Source: Enterocloster bolteae
GTDB lineage: Bacteria; Bacillota; Clostridia; Lachnospirales; Lachnospiraceae
Direction of reading: 5' to 3'
Length of the DNA: 64,000 nt
Assembly: GCA_021772025.1 (NCBI GenBank)
Contig: JAETNT010000001.1
Location: forward strand, 124,001-188,000
Below are positions 51,648-60,285 of this stretch, one piece after another; the first letter of the stretch is position 1, and each line of letters opens with the position of its first letter. The position numbers and the translations under genes were made by a program. The notes beneath the pieces were generated by a model that worked only from the letters and a program-made list of their open reading frames with translations, was not told where the DNA came from and did not search any database.

Positions 51648-53333
51648 ATGAAGCCCAAATTACAAGAACTGGAAGATTTTTTGTTTTCTAATGGATGGAT
51701 CACCAGAGAGCAGAAACGGCAGTTGGTTCGGATTCGGAAGGAGAAGCCTGAAGAAACGACTTTTCAAGTTGTTGGCGAATTAGGGTATTTGTCTCCGGAT
51801 GAAACTTTAGAAGCTCTTTCCCAGTGGAGCGGTACGCCGCTGATTGTTCTGGAGGATTATGGGATCAGCAGAGAAGCGGCATCTAAAATTCCCGGATATC
51901 TGGCGGAAAAATACAATGCCGTTCCCGTTGAAATTCGGAACGGACGGCTGCTGACAGCTGTCAGCGATCCCATGAATATTTACGCTATAGAAGAGCTGGA
52001 AGATGCTTCCGGTATGGCTCTTGATATGGTTCTGGCGGACAAGGAAGAGATAAAGGAGCGGATTGAACAGTTTTACGGCAGAGAAACGGCGGACAGCGCG
52101 GCAGAAGATATAAACACAGCTTACCAGATACTTACAGAGGAGGAGCAGAATGGATCCAATGATAAACTAGAGAGGGAACCGGTGGTAAAAATGATAAACA
52201 CCTTGATCCGCCAGGCCTATGCCCAAAATGCCAGCGATATTCATATAGAACCTTCTGAGAAGAATCTGCTGGTACGATTCCGGATCAATGGAGATTTAGT
52301 GCTATACCTGGAAATGACCATGGCAGTTCACAGTGCGGTTCTCACCAGGCTGAAAATTATGGGAGGCATGAATATTGCGGAGAAGCGTCTTCCTCAGGAT
52401 GGCAAATATCGGTTTTCCCGGGAAGACATGACAGTAGATCTGCGGATTTCTACCCTCCCTACTATCTATGGGGAAAAGGCGGCAATCCGGCTTTTGGACA
52501 ATGGGAAGAGAATGTGCTTTTCCGGCATGGATCAGCTGGGGATGAGCCGCCTGCAGATAGAACAGTATGAGAAAATATTGAAAATACCCAATGGAATTGT
52601 CTTGGTCAGCGGTCCGACAGGAAGCGGCAAAACTACTACTCTCTACGCTACATTAAATAAAATTGTAAAAAAGAATATTAATGTTATCACTGTAGAGGAT
52701 CCGGTGGAAAAGACGGTTGAAGGGGCCAGCCAGGTTCAGGTAAACCAGAAAGCAGGACTTACCTTTGCTACGGCCCTTCGTTCTATCCTGCGTCAGGATC
52801 CTGATGTTATTATGATCGGGGAGATCCGGGATACAGAGACAGCAGCTATCGGAGTGCGTGCGGCTATTACCGGTCATCTGGTGCTGTCTACCATTCATAC
52901 GGGAGACTGCGCTTCCAGCATTACCAGGCTGATTGATATGGGAGTGGAGCCTTATATGGCAGCTGCCGCATTATCTGGAATTGTTGCCCAGCGCTTGATA
53001 AAGCTTTTATGCCCTCACTGCCGTCAGGCCTATAAACCGGATCATAGGGAGAGGGCATTATTTCCGGGCCGCTTTGCGGACAGGCTGTACCGCCCTGTAG
53101 GATGCGCCAGATGCAGCGGAACCGGATATCTGGGACGGACCGCTATTTATGAGATTATGGAGATAGATGGGCCCCTAAGCGAGATGATAAGCAAAAAGGC
53201 ATCAGTTTATCAAATACGCCAATATGCAGAAGAGCAGGGAATGATCTCCTTAAAAGATCGAGTCAGCCGTATGGTTTTGGAGGGAAGAACCAGCGTTGAA
53301 GAAATGGAGAAAATTATTTACTCGGTAGAGTAA
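51648..53333 (+). CDS. pilB: Type IV pilus assembly ATPase PilB (GspE family)
   Basis: Hexameric ATPase that drives pilus extension. Residues ~1-150 are the N-terminal MshEN/GspE-N domain; residues ~180-540 the ATPase with Walker A GPTGSGKTTTL, Asp box DPDVIMIGEIRD (Walker B), and His box THTGD-type segment (STIHTGDCASS). The C-terminal tetracysteine motif CPHC...CARC binds zinc, typical of PilB. 561 residues. RBS GAGGAG precedes ATG 51648. No PilT retraction ATPase is present in the window. Confidence 0.93.
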   Translation: MKPKLQELEDFLFSNGWITREQKRQLVRIRKEKPEETTFQVVGELGYLSPDETLEALSQWSGTPLIVLEDYGISREAASKIPGYLAEKYNAVPVEIRNGRLLTAVSDPMNIYAIEELEDASGMALDMVLADKEEIKERIEQFYGRETADSAAEDINTAYQILTEEEQNGSNDKLEREPVVKMINTLIRQAYAQNASDIHIEPSEKNLLVRFRINGDLVLYLEMTMAVHSAVLTRLKIMGGMNIAEKRLPQDGKYRFSREDMTVDLRISTLPTIYGEKAAIRLLDNGKRMCFSGMDQLGMSRLQIEQYEKILKIPNGIVLVSGPTGSGKTTTLYATLNKIVKKNINVITVEDPVEKTVEGASQVQVNQKAGLTFATALRSILRQDPDVIMIGEIRDTETAAIGVRAAITGHLVLSTIHTGDCASSITRLIDMGVEPYMAAAALSGIVAQRLIKLLCPHCRQAYKPDHRERALFPGRFADRLYRPVGCARCSGTGYLGRTAIYEIMEIDGPLSEMISKKASVYQIRQYAEEQGMISLKDRVSRMVLEGRTSVEEMEKIIYSVE

Positions 53334-53355
53334 TGAAAATAAGGGAGGGAATACC

Positions 53356-53688
53356 ATGAAATCGATGGGAAGGTTAGAAAAGAAAGATAAGGAGGGATTT
53401 ACATTGATAGAACTGGTAATTGTTATTGCCCTTCTTGCAATTCTTATGACTTTGGCAGTGCCGACTTATAAAAACCTCCAGGAACAAGCCAGGCAAAACG
53501 TGGCCGATGCCAATGCCAGATCCTATTATTCTGCCTATCAGGCAGACTGGCTGTCCTCGGAAGCGGCAGGTTTGCCCGGAGAGTATACTGGAGATAAAGA
53601 TACCTTCGGGCAAGGGATAGCATCTACTACTGCCGACGGGGAAGGCGCTACATGGACTGACGGAAAAGTAACAGGCTATTACCCGTAA
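53356..53688 (+). CDS. Probable major pilin
   Basis: 110 residues. The leader (14 residues, ending KEG) is followed by FTLIELVIVIALLAILMTLAVP, the canonical pilin N-terminal helix with E5. A typical short soluble domain follows (~75 residues) with no cysteine pair. It is the cleanest class III signal of the set, follows pilB by 22 bases and has a strong RBS (GGGAGGGA), so it is the likely main filament subunit. Which pilin is the major one is inferred, not shown. Confidence 0.82.
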   Translation: MKSMGRLEKKDKEGFTLIELVIVIALLAILMTLAVPTYKNLQEQARQNVADANARSYYSAYQADWLSSEAAGLPGEYTGDKDTFGQGIASTTADGEGATWTDGKVTGYYP

Positions 53689-53708
53689 ATCTGTCTGCTA
53701 GAAAATAC

Positions 53709-53737
53709 TTGACATTTCCCCAAAAATTCACCACAAT
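53709..53737 (+). promoter_or_regulatory. Possible promoter before the second half of the pilin genes
   Basis: TTGACA (53709-53714) is perfect; CACAAT (53732-53737), 17 bases on, is a weak -10. It could support expression of the downstream prepilin and DUF4250 genes. Confidence 0.4.
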
Positions 53738-53771
53738 GATAGAGGCTGAGAAATAGGGAGGCAACACACGT

Positions 53772-54119
53772 ATGGACGAAAGAATATCAAAAAGCCAGGG
53801 TGCGTTTACCCTTTTAGAAGTCGTGGCTGCGATCAGCATCCTGGGGCTGGCCCTCGCTTTTGCGGCGCCTGCCTTTGAGAAAATGATTAAAAACCGGGAG
53901 GCAGGAATATGCCGGGAAAGCCGGATTCGGATTCAGACGGTTATGCAGGGGGAGAAAGCCTTGGGAGAGGATTTGGGTGACGCCTCCCAGGAACTTTTAG
54001 AGCATTATGCAGAAAGATACGGACAATTTTGCCCTGCCGGCGGAGAATATATCTGGCAGGAGGATGAGGACACTTTCGGCATGAATAAACTTTTTGTCCG
54101 GTGCAGCATCCACAGATAA
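53772..54119 (+). CDS. Prepilin with an atypical leader end
   Basis: 115 residues. The leader MDERISKSQGA ends in Ala rather than Gly (Gly is one residue earlier), followed by FTLLEVVAAISILGLALAFA with E5. The mature protein is short and has Cys residues (ICRESRI, QFCPAGGEY, FVRCSIHR) that could form a disulphide. If PilD demands Gly at -1, processing may be inefficient, although Ala is tolerated in some systems. Confidence 0.75.
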   Translation: MDERISKSQGAFTLLEVVAAISILGLALAFAAPAFEKMIKNREAGICRESRIRIQTVMQGEKALGEDLGDASQELLEHYAERYGQFCPAGGEYIWQEDEDTFGMNKLFVRCSIHR

Positions 54120-54200
54120 CGAGGCTTAGGCAGACACCTGCCCCTTCGATGATTCTGCGGCAAAAAACAGGTAATATTATAGCAACCAGGAGGAAATAAT

Positions 54201-54377
54201 ATGACAGTTCCCAAAGATCCTATTATGCTGTTAAGTTACATAAATACCCAGCTTAGAGACATTTATCCTTCCATAGAAGAATTGTGCGATGCTCTGGGGC
54301 TGGAACAAGAAGATTTGGAGAAGAAACTTTCCAAAACAGGGTACAGATATGATCCATCGGTTAACCAATTTCGATAA
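54201..54377 (+). CDS. DUF4250-family small protein
   Basis: A 58-residue protein, small but well supported. It reads from ATG 54201, with AGGAGG (54188-54193) eight bases upstream, to TAA 54375-54377. It has the DUF4250 pattern: PKDPIMLLSYINTQLRD near the N-terminus, an acidic-hydrophobic middle (IEELCDALGL), and a C-terminal YRYDPSVNQFR. DUF4250 proteins are common in Lachnospiraceae and have no known function. Its location between two prepilin genes may be coincidental. No membrane segment or catalytic motif. Confidence 0.85.
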   Translation: MTVPKDPIMLLSYINTQLRDIYPSIEELCDALGLEQEDLEKKLSKTGYRYDPSVNQFR

Positions 54378-54386
54378 GGCCCTGTT

Positions 54387-54824
54387 ATGAACAGAAGAAA
54401 ATGTTTAGAAAACGCCGGTTTTACGGTGATAGAGGTAGTTGCCGCATTGGTGATTCTGGCATTTGCTGCGGCCTTGGCCGTTCCTGCTTTTGAAAGCAGC
54501 AGAAGGGAAGCCAGGCTTCAGACTGTCCTTATAGAAGCAAAGACGGTTTACAATGCTGCCGGAGAATATGTGATGGAGGCCTTTCATAACCGCCCCATCG
54601 ATAACTTTGAGGTTTTGGATACCCTTTCCAGCTACGATGTTACGGATCCGGATTCGCCTCTGTACCCCTGGCTTTATGACTGCCAGATAGAGGGAGGCTA
54701 TATTTCAGAGATATATGTAAATGAGCAGACCAAAAATTTAGAGTATCTCATATATGAAACCCATGATTACTCTATAAGGGTCAACAGGGACGGAAGCACG
54801 GAGTACCAAGTTTATCAATATTAA
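54387..54824 (+). CDS. Prepilin, type IV pilin-like
   Basis: 145 residues, starting 10 bases after DUF4250. The leader MNRRKCLENAG is followed by FTVIEVVAALVILAFAAALA with E5. The soluble domain (~110 residues) is acidic and contains Asn/Tyr-rich segments; two cysteines are visible (one in the leader, one in LYDCQIEGG). Probably a minor or alternative pilin. Confidence 0.82.
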   Translation: MNRRKCLENAGFTVIEVVAALVILAFAAALAVPAFESSRREARLQTVLIEAKTVYNAAGEYVMEAFHNRPIDNFEVLDTLSSYDVTDPDSPLYPWLYDCQIEGGYISEIYVNEQTKNLEYLIYETHDYSIRVNRDGSTEYQVYQY

Positions 54825-54859
54825 GAAACTTTTATAGTATTTAATGAAAGGAATTATTT

Positions 54860-56362
54860 ATGCGAATAGTTTTAGAAGGACTAGGCCTGGCTTGGAAGTG
54901 GCTTATAGACAATATCTTATTTATAAACCTGCTGCTGTCTATTGGTATTGTATTCTTTCAAAGGAGAGATCCCAAAACAGTTTGGGCCTGGCTTCTTGCC
55001 TTATATTTCATTCCCGGCTTCGGCATTTTATTTTATTTGCTGTTCGGCCAGGACTTTCACAAAAACAAAATGTTTCGGATCAAAAAGCTGGAGGATCAGA
55101 TGAGCTCTTCCATCCGCAGTCAGGAGGAAATCATCCGCAACTTTAACCATGAAAACATGGAAGATCCTCTGGTTAGGGACTACGGCGATTTGATTATGTA
55201 TAATTTAAAAACATCAGGCAGCGTTATGACCGTCTATAATCAGGTGGATATTTTTACCGATGGAGAAGCAAAATTTGAGGATTTGCGGAACTCTCTGCGC
55301 CAGGCAGAGCAATTTATTCATATTCAGTATTATATTATTAAGAATGACGAGCTTTTTGATTCCATTGTTCCAATCCTCATCGACCGGGTAAAAAACGGGG
55401 TGGAAGTTCGAATTCTCTACGATGGTATGGGCGGCCGCTTTATGCCTAAAAAACGTTGGGAAGAGCTGGAGAGAGCCGGCGTTAAGGTAGGCGTGTTCTT
55501 CCCTGCCCTTCTGGGCCGCTTAAACCTGCGTGTCAACTACCGTAATCACCGGAAAATCGTAGTGATTGACGGCACTGTAGGCTATGTAGGAGGCTTTAAT
55601 ATCGGCCGGGAATACATTTCCAAGGATCCTAAATTCGGCTATTGGCGGGATACCCATCTAAAAATTACCGGAGACGCAGTTATCAGCCTTCAGATTCGTT
55701 TTGCCCTGGACTGGAACTATGCATTCAGGGAAAACCTGTTCCAGATTCCGGCTTATTTTGATTCCCCATACCGCCTGGGGATGGTAAAATCCATGCAGGA
55801 AGAAGGAAAGCGTTTGGTAGCCATTCAGATTGTTACCAGCGGACCGGATACTTTAGACCGCCAGATCCGCAACAACTATTTGGAACTGTTCCACAAGGCC
55901 CGGAAAAACATATACATCCATACGCCTTACTTTGTTCCGGATGACGCTGTTTTATCTGCCCTGAGGATTGCCGCCCGATCTGGTGTAGATGTCCGTCTGA
56001 TGATCCCCTGCAAACCGGATCATCCTTTCGTATACTGGGCTACCTACTCCTATGCAGGCGATTTAATTGAAGCAGGAGCGAAATGCTACGTCTATGATAA
56101 CGGTTTCCTTCACGCCAAGGGAGTTATGGTAGACGGCCGGGTCAGCTGCTATGGCACCGCTAATATGGATATCCGCAGCTTTGAGCTGAATTTTGAAGTC
56201 AATGCCACCATCTATGATGAGGCTATCACTCGGCAGCTGGAAGAAGAATTCCAAAATGACCTCTATCACTGCCGCCAAATTACCGAAGATGTATATAATG
56301 GCCGGCCCTTCTTGACCCGGCTGAAGGAACAGGGGAGCAGGCTTCTTTCACCTCTCCTGTAA
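54860..56362 (+). CDS. cls: Cardiolipin synthase (ClsA family)
   Basis: Membrane phospholipase-D-superfamily enzyme that condenses two phosphatidylglycerols into cardiolipin. Two N-terminal transmembrane segments (residues ~5-60) are followed by two HKD motifs: HRKIVVIDG at about residue 231 and HAKGVMVDG at about residue 418. 500 residues, standard. RBS GAAAGGA precedes ATG 54860. It follows the pilin genes but has no functional connection to them that can be seen. Confidence 0.93.
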   Translation: MRIVLEGLGLAWKWLIDNILFINLLLSIGIVFFQRRDPKTVWAWLLALYFIPGFGILFYLLFGQDFHKNKMFRIKKLEDQMSSSIRSQEEIIRNFNHENMEDPLVRDYGDLIMYNLKTSGSVMTVYNQVDIFTDGEAKFEDLRNSLRQAEQFIHIQYYIIKNDELFDSIVPILIDRVKNGVEVRILYDGMGGRFMPKKRWEELERAGVKVGVFFPALLGRLNLRVNYRNHRKIVVIDGTVGYVGGFNIGREYISKDPKFGYWRDTHLKITGDAVISLQIRFALDWNYAFRENLFQIPAYFDSPYRLGMVKSMQEEGKRLVAIQIVTSGPDTLDRQIRNNYLELFHKARKNIYIHTPYFVPDDAVLSALRIAARSGVDVRLMIPCKPDHPFVYWATYSYAGDLIEAGAKCYVYDNGFLHAKGVMVDGRVSCYGTANMDIRSFELNFEVNATIYDEAITRQLEEEFQNDLYHCRQITEDVYNGRPFLTRLKEQGSRLLSPLL

Positions 56363-56401
56363 ACCGGGCAAAAGGGCGGCCCGTGCCTGGATTCCAGAAA
56401 C

Positions 56402-56450
56402 AAAAAAGGATACCGGATTTTGCAGCTCAATAAAATCCGGTATCCTTTTT
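56402..56450. terminator. Strong terminator, possibly bidirectional, after cls
   Basis: GGATACCGGATTTT (56408-56421) and AAAATCCGGTATCC (56432-56445) form a perfect 14-bp stem with a 10-base loop. A T-run follows on the plus strand and an A-run precedes it, so it can act in either direction. Confidence 0.9.
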
Positions 56451-56520
56451 GGCTGCAAATCCGATTTCCTGCGAAATTTTACCACGTATTCTTTTTTTTC
56501 TCATGTCCATAATATCCCTT

Positions 56521-56985
56521 ATGAAAACGATAAAATTTTTCTCACGATTCTGGACTAACTTTTTTAAATGCGGCATCACCGGCTGGTGCCTGGAAGTCAT
56601 GTTTACTTCTGCCGAATCTGTCATTGCCGGGGATATGCGCCTCATAGGGAGGACATCCCTGCTAATGTTTCCTATTTACGGAATGGGGGCTTTGCTGGGG
56701 CCGATTGGCCGCCAGGTGGATCTGTGGATAGCAGACGGGAGCCACGGGGCCGGAACCTCTTTAAATCTCACGGACAAAATTATCCGCCATGGATTCCTCT
56801 ACATGGTGCTTATATTCACAGCCGAATATCTGACAGGCATGTTTTTAAGAAATATGGGTATTTGCCCCTGGGATTATACCGGCCGCCGTTTAAACGTCAA
56901 CGGTCTGATACGCTTGGATTTTGCCCCGCTGTGGTTTCTCACAGGCCTGCTTTTTGAGAAACTCACCAACTTCCGAAAAAGGTAA
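56521..56985 (+). CDS. Putative ABC-transporter type IV membrane protein (CmpB-like)
   Basis: Polytopic membrane protein of the ABC_trans_CmpB family, whose members are short, have a GWxxE motif early (GWCLEVMF) and four or five hydrophobic segments. About 154 residues from ATG 56521. The start is uncertain: no ribosome binding site is visible, ATG 56503 is also in frame, and a TTG at 56449 overlaps the terminator. No ATPase is encoded next to it, and no function is established for the family. It is bounded by the cls terminator and the plsC promoter. Confidence 0.7.
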   Translation: MKTIKFFSRFWTNFFKCGITGWCLEVMFTSAESVIAGDMRLIGRTSLLMFPIYGMGALLGPIGRQVDLWIADGSHGAGTSLNLTDKIIRHGFLYMVLIFTAEYLTGMFLRNMGICPWDYTGRRLNVNGLIRLDFAPLWFLTGLLFEKLTNFRKR

Positions 56986-57001
56986 AATTTTTGTCGGATA
57001 C

Positions 57002-57030
57002 TTGTATTTACCCCGGGTATTTTATATAAT
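57002..57030 (+). promoter_or_regulatory. Sigma-A promoter of the plsC operon
   Basis: TTGTAT (57002-57007) and a perfect TATAAT (57025-57030) are separated by 17 bases, 70 bases before plsC. Confidence 0.7.
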
Positions 57031-57099
57031 AAAGTGATAAAGTGAAGGGTGCCCTATAAAAAACAAAGCAGCCCTGAAATATTCGGAGGATCCTGACCT

Positions 57100-57837
57100 A
57101 TGATACGTTTTCTCTTAGTAGCAATTACTTTGTTCGGGTTTTTAATCTTAAGTATTCCTATGCTGATTTATTATCATTTTCTTGGAAAAAAGAACCTGGA
57201 TAAAAGGAACAGGCAATGCCTTAAGATTGTTCAGTTTATGTTCCGGCTGATACTGAAAATATCCGGGGTTCACTGTACTGTATTGGGGCGGGAAAATATC
57301 CCGAAAGACACGGCTGTCCTTTACATAGGAAATCACCGCAGTTATTTTGATATCCTTATCGGTTATGTTACTGTCCCGGATCTTACGGGCTTTGTAGCCA
57401 AAAAAGAGATGGAACGATATCTTTCCTTGAGAGACTGGATGCGAAATGTTAATTGTCTGTTTTTAGACCGCGAGAATATAAAAGAGGGTTTAAAAACTAT
57501 TTTGAAGGGGATAGAACAGGTAAAAAGCGGTATATCTGTGTGGATTTTTCCGGAGGGGACCCGCAACGAAAACGAAAGGCTTACCGATCTTCTGCCTTTC
57601 AAGGAGGGAAGCTTGAAAATAGCCGAAAAAAGCGGATGCCCGGTGATTCCTGTGGCAATTGCAGGAACTGCGGATATTTTTGAAAAGCATATTCCGTTTA
57701 TCCGGCCGGCCAAGGTTACCATCCAATACGGAGAGCCTATTTATTTGAAAAAGCTGCCCCCTGAACAGAAGAAATTTTCAGGGGCCTATACCCGGGAGGT
57801 AATAGCAGGAATGTTAGAGAAACTAGAACAGGAGTAA
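57100..57837 (+). CDS. plsC: 1-acyl-sn-glycerol-3-phosphate acyltransferase
   Basis: Makes phosphatidic acid from lysophosphatidic acid at the membrane. The catalytic NHRSYFD box (His and Asp, at residues ~73-79) and the phosphate-binding FPEGTRN are both present. One hydrophobic segment at the N-terminus anchors the protein. 245 residues, usual length. It is the first gene of an operon with pheA, a DUF815 ATPase, ppx and ppk1; the spacing to pheA is 6 bases. Confidence 0.92.
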   Translation: MIRFLLVAITLFGFLILSIPMLIYYHFLGKKNLDKRNRQCLKIVQFMFRLILKISGVHCTVLGRENIPKDTAVLYIGNHRSYFDILIGYVTVPDLTGFVAKKEMERYLSLRDWMRNVNCLFLDRENIKEGLKTILKGIEQVKSGISVWIFPEGTRNENERLTDLLPFKEGSLKIAEKSGCPVIPVAIAGTADIFEKHIPFIRPAKVTIQYGEPIYLKKLPPEQKKFSGAYTREVIAGMLEKLEQE

Positions 57838-57843
57838 TTACAT

Positions 57844-58980
57844 ATGCAGAATCAGGACTTGCAGGAAATCAGACTGAAATTAGACCAAATAGACAAAAAT
57901 ATTACTGCGCTTTTTGAAGAGCGGATGAGGCTGTGCGGCGATGTGGCTGCTTTTAAAATTAAAACCGGAAAAGCGATCTATGACGGAGAACGGGAAAAGC
58001 AGAAGCTGAACGCCGTCCGCGGCCTGGCCCATGGCGCGTTTAACCAGCAGGCGGTAACGGAGCTGTTTTCTCAGATAATGACTATCAGTCGAAGATATCA
58101 GTATCAGTTACTTGGGGATCATGGCCGGATTCCTCCCGCTGAATTTGAATGCGTAGAAAGCCTGAACAAAGAAAATGCCCGGGTAGTTTATCAGGGGACA
58201 GAAGGAGCTTACAGCCATGAGGCGGCCCTTAAGTATTTTGGAGCAAATGCCCGGTTTTATCATGTTCCCACCTGGGAGGAAGCCATGAAGGAGGTGGATG
58301 AAAACCGTGCGGATTATGCGGTTCTGCCTATCGAAAATTCCTCTGCAGGGGCGGTCAGCGATATTTACGATCTTTTAGTTCAGTATAATAACTACATAGT
58401 GGGGGAAGTCCTTTTAGAGGTAAACCATGCGCTGCTGGGCCTCCCCGGCTCCAGCCTTGACGGGATACGCACGGTTTATTCCCATCCGCAGGCCCTGATG
58501 CAAAGCTCCCGGTATCTGAATGCCAATAAAAACTGGCATCAGGTCAGTGTAGCCAACACTGCTGTAGCAGCAAAAAAGATATTAGAAGACGGCGATAAGA
58601 CCCAGGCGGCCGTAGCCAGCGAAACTGCCGGCCGCCTTTACGGCCTCATTCCCTTGAAAACACATATTAATCACAACAAAAACAACACCACCCGATTTAT
58701 TATTGTAACAAACCGGCCGGTTTACCAGGCAGGAGCAAAGAAAATCAGTATCTGCTTTGAACTGCCTCATAAGAGCGGCTCCCTGTATAATATGCTGGGC
58801 AATTTTATTTTCAACAATGTAAATATGGTGATGATTGAATCCAGGCCTATATTGGGCCGCAATTGGGAATACAGGTTCTTTGTGGACATTGAAGGAACCT
58901 TAAGCAGCGCGCCGGTTCAAAATGCTCTCATGGGGATTGGGCAGGAGGCGGCAGGACTGCGGATTTTAGGAAATTATTAA
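57844..58980 (+). CDS. pheA: Bifunctional chorismate mutase / prephenate dehydratase
   Basis: Converts chorismate to prephenate and then phenylpyruvate, the phenylalanine branch. Residues ~1-90 are the helical chorismate mutase (LDQIDKNITALFEERMRLCGDVAAFK), residues ~110-290 the prephenate dehydratase (VVYQGTEGAYSHEAA; conserved TTRFIIV near the end), and residues ~300-378 an ACT domain with ESRPILGRNWEY, which binds phenylalanine for feedback inhibition. 378 residues, typical. Placed between plsC and a DUF815 gene; the context does not explain it. Confidence 0.95.
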   Translation: MQNQDLQEIRLKLDQIDKNITALFEERMRLCGDVAAFKIKTGKAIYDGEREKQKLNAVRGLAHGAFNQQAVTELFSQIMTISRRYQYQLLGDHGRIPPAEFECVESLNKENARVVYQGTEGAYSHEAALKYFGANARFYHVPTWEEAMKEVDENRADYAVLPIENSSAGAVSDIYDLLVQYNNYIVGEVLLEVNHALLGLPGSSLDGIRTVYSHPQALMQSSRYLNANKNWHQVSVANTAVAAKKILEDGDKTQAAVASETAGRLYGLIPLKTHINHNKNNTTRFIIVTNRPVYQAGAKKISICFELPHKSGSLYNMLGNFIFNNVNMVMIESRPILGRNWEYRFFVDIEGTLSSAPVQNALMGIGQEAAGLRILGNY

Positions 58981-58998
58981 GGGGATGAGAAAAAGACC

Positions 58999-60273
58999 AT
59001 GAATACATCTGAATTTGTACTGTACAGGAATCTGGAAAATCAGGCTCTGCTGGACTCTATGACGGCGCTTCTTGACGGAGAAGACAACGGAGAGCTGGAC
59101 TCCTATACCTGTGCAAATCGTCTGTTGGAGCTGTCTGCCAGATATGGATTCGAAGGAAACCTTTGGCATTGTTTTTTGGCCTATTGCCTGGCAACTCACG
59201 AAAACGCATACAGTACTGCCTGCGAAATTGCAGGCCCCGTCCAGGGAACCATCAACTATCTGGCAGCTCATGATTTTGCTCTTATGAAAGAATTGTTTGA
59301 TAAAGATATTACTGGTCTTCCCGGCGGTATTTGGAACTATCTGGCAGAGTTTCAAGCGGCGGATTATACCGGAAAAGTATTTAACCGGCGGATCCAGAAA
59401 CGCATCGTAACCTTGGCAAAAGAGTTGGAAGCGGCGTACAGCATAGAAGAGTTTCAGGCTCTTGTAACCGCTTTTTACAAAGAATTCGGCGTAGGCCGGT
59501 TCGGACTCAATAAGGCTTTCCGCATTGAGGAACGAGATTTGGGCGAAGGCCGCAGAGGAGCCTGGATCCAGCCCATTACCAGTATCGAGCACGTATATCT
59601 GGATGACTTAGTGGGATATGAGCTTCAAAAGGAAAAACTGATTGCCAATACCCAGGCCTTTATTGAAGGAAAGGAGGCCAACAACGTCCTCCTTTACGGA
59701 GATGCGGGCACGGGAAAATCTTCCAGCGTAAAAGCGATTTTGAATCAATATTATGATAAGGGCCTCCGGATTATTGAGGTTTACAAACATCAGTTTTGCT
59801 GCCTTTCCGACGTACTGGAAGAAATCAAAGATCGAAATTACAAATTTATCATCTATATGGATGACTTATCTTTTGAGGATTTTGAGACAGAATATAAATA
59901 CTTGAAGGCAATTATCGAAGGAGGTCTGGGTAAAAAGCCATCTAATGTATTGATTTATGCTACTTCAAACCGCCGTCATCTGATCCGGGAAAAATTCAGC
60001 GATAAGAAGGAGATCTTAGATGATCTCCACGGAAATGATACGGTACAGGAGAAACTCTCCCTGGTTTCAAGGTTCGGCGTTACCATTTACTTTGGAGCAC
60101 CGGACAAATTCCAGTTCCAGAAGATTGTAAAGGTATTGGCAGATCGTTTCCGGATACAGATGACAGAGGAGGAACTGTATGCGGAAGCCAATAAATGGGA
60201 GCTGTATCACGGCGGTCTTTCCGGCCGGACAGCCGCCCAGTTTATTACGCATCTGTTAGGGAAAAAGGAATAA
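58999..60273 (+). CDS. DUF815-family P-loop ATPase
   Basis: AAA+ ATPase of unknown function. Walker A is GDAGTGKSSSVK at residues ~232-243 and Walker B is FIIYMDDLSFED; a sensor-like SNRRHLI follows (conserved in DUF815). 424 residues, typical. The N-terminal ~200 residues are helical and without recognised motif. No signal or membrane segment. Its fixed position before ppx in this locus might be meaningful, but no partner is established. Confidence 0.88.
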   Translation: MNTSEFVLYRNLENQALLDSMTALLDGEDNGELDSYTCANRLLELSARYGFEGNLWHCFLAYCLATHENAYSTACEIAGPVQGTINYLAAHDFALMKELFDKDITGLPGGIWNYLAEFQAADYTGKVFNRRIQKRIVTLAKELEAAYSIEEFQALVTAFYKEFGVGRFGLNKAFRIEERDLGEGRRGAWIQPITSIEHVYLDDLVGYELQKEKLIANTQAFIEGKEANNVLLYGDAGTGKSSSVKAILNQYYDKGLRIIEVYKHQFCCLSDVLEEIKDRNYKFIIYMDDLSFEDFETEYKYLKAIIEGGLGKKPSNVLIYATSNRRHLIREKFSDKKEILDDLHGNDTVQEKLSLVSRFGVTIYFGAPDKFQFQKIVKVLADRFRIQMTEEELYAEANKWELYHGGLSGRTAAQFITHLLGKKE

Positions 60274-60285
60274 GGAGGAACCTAT

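Noticed and set aside
51509-51703. Upstream extension of pilD (minus strand)
   Set aside because: It runs over the start of pilB and contains no RBS, whereas AAGGAG stands nine bases before ATG 51502.
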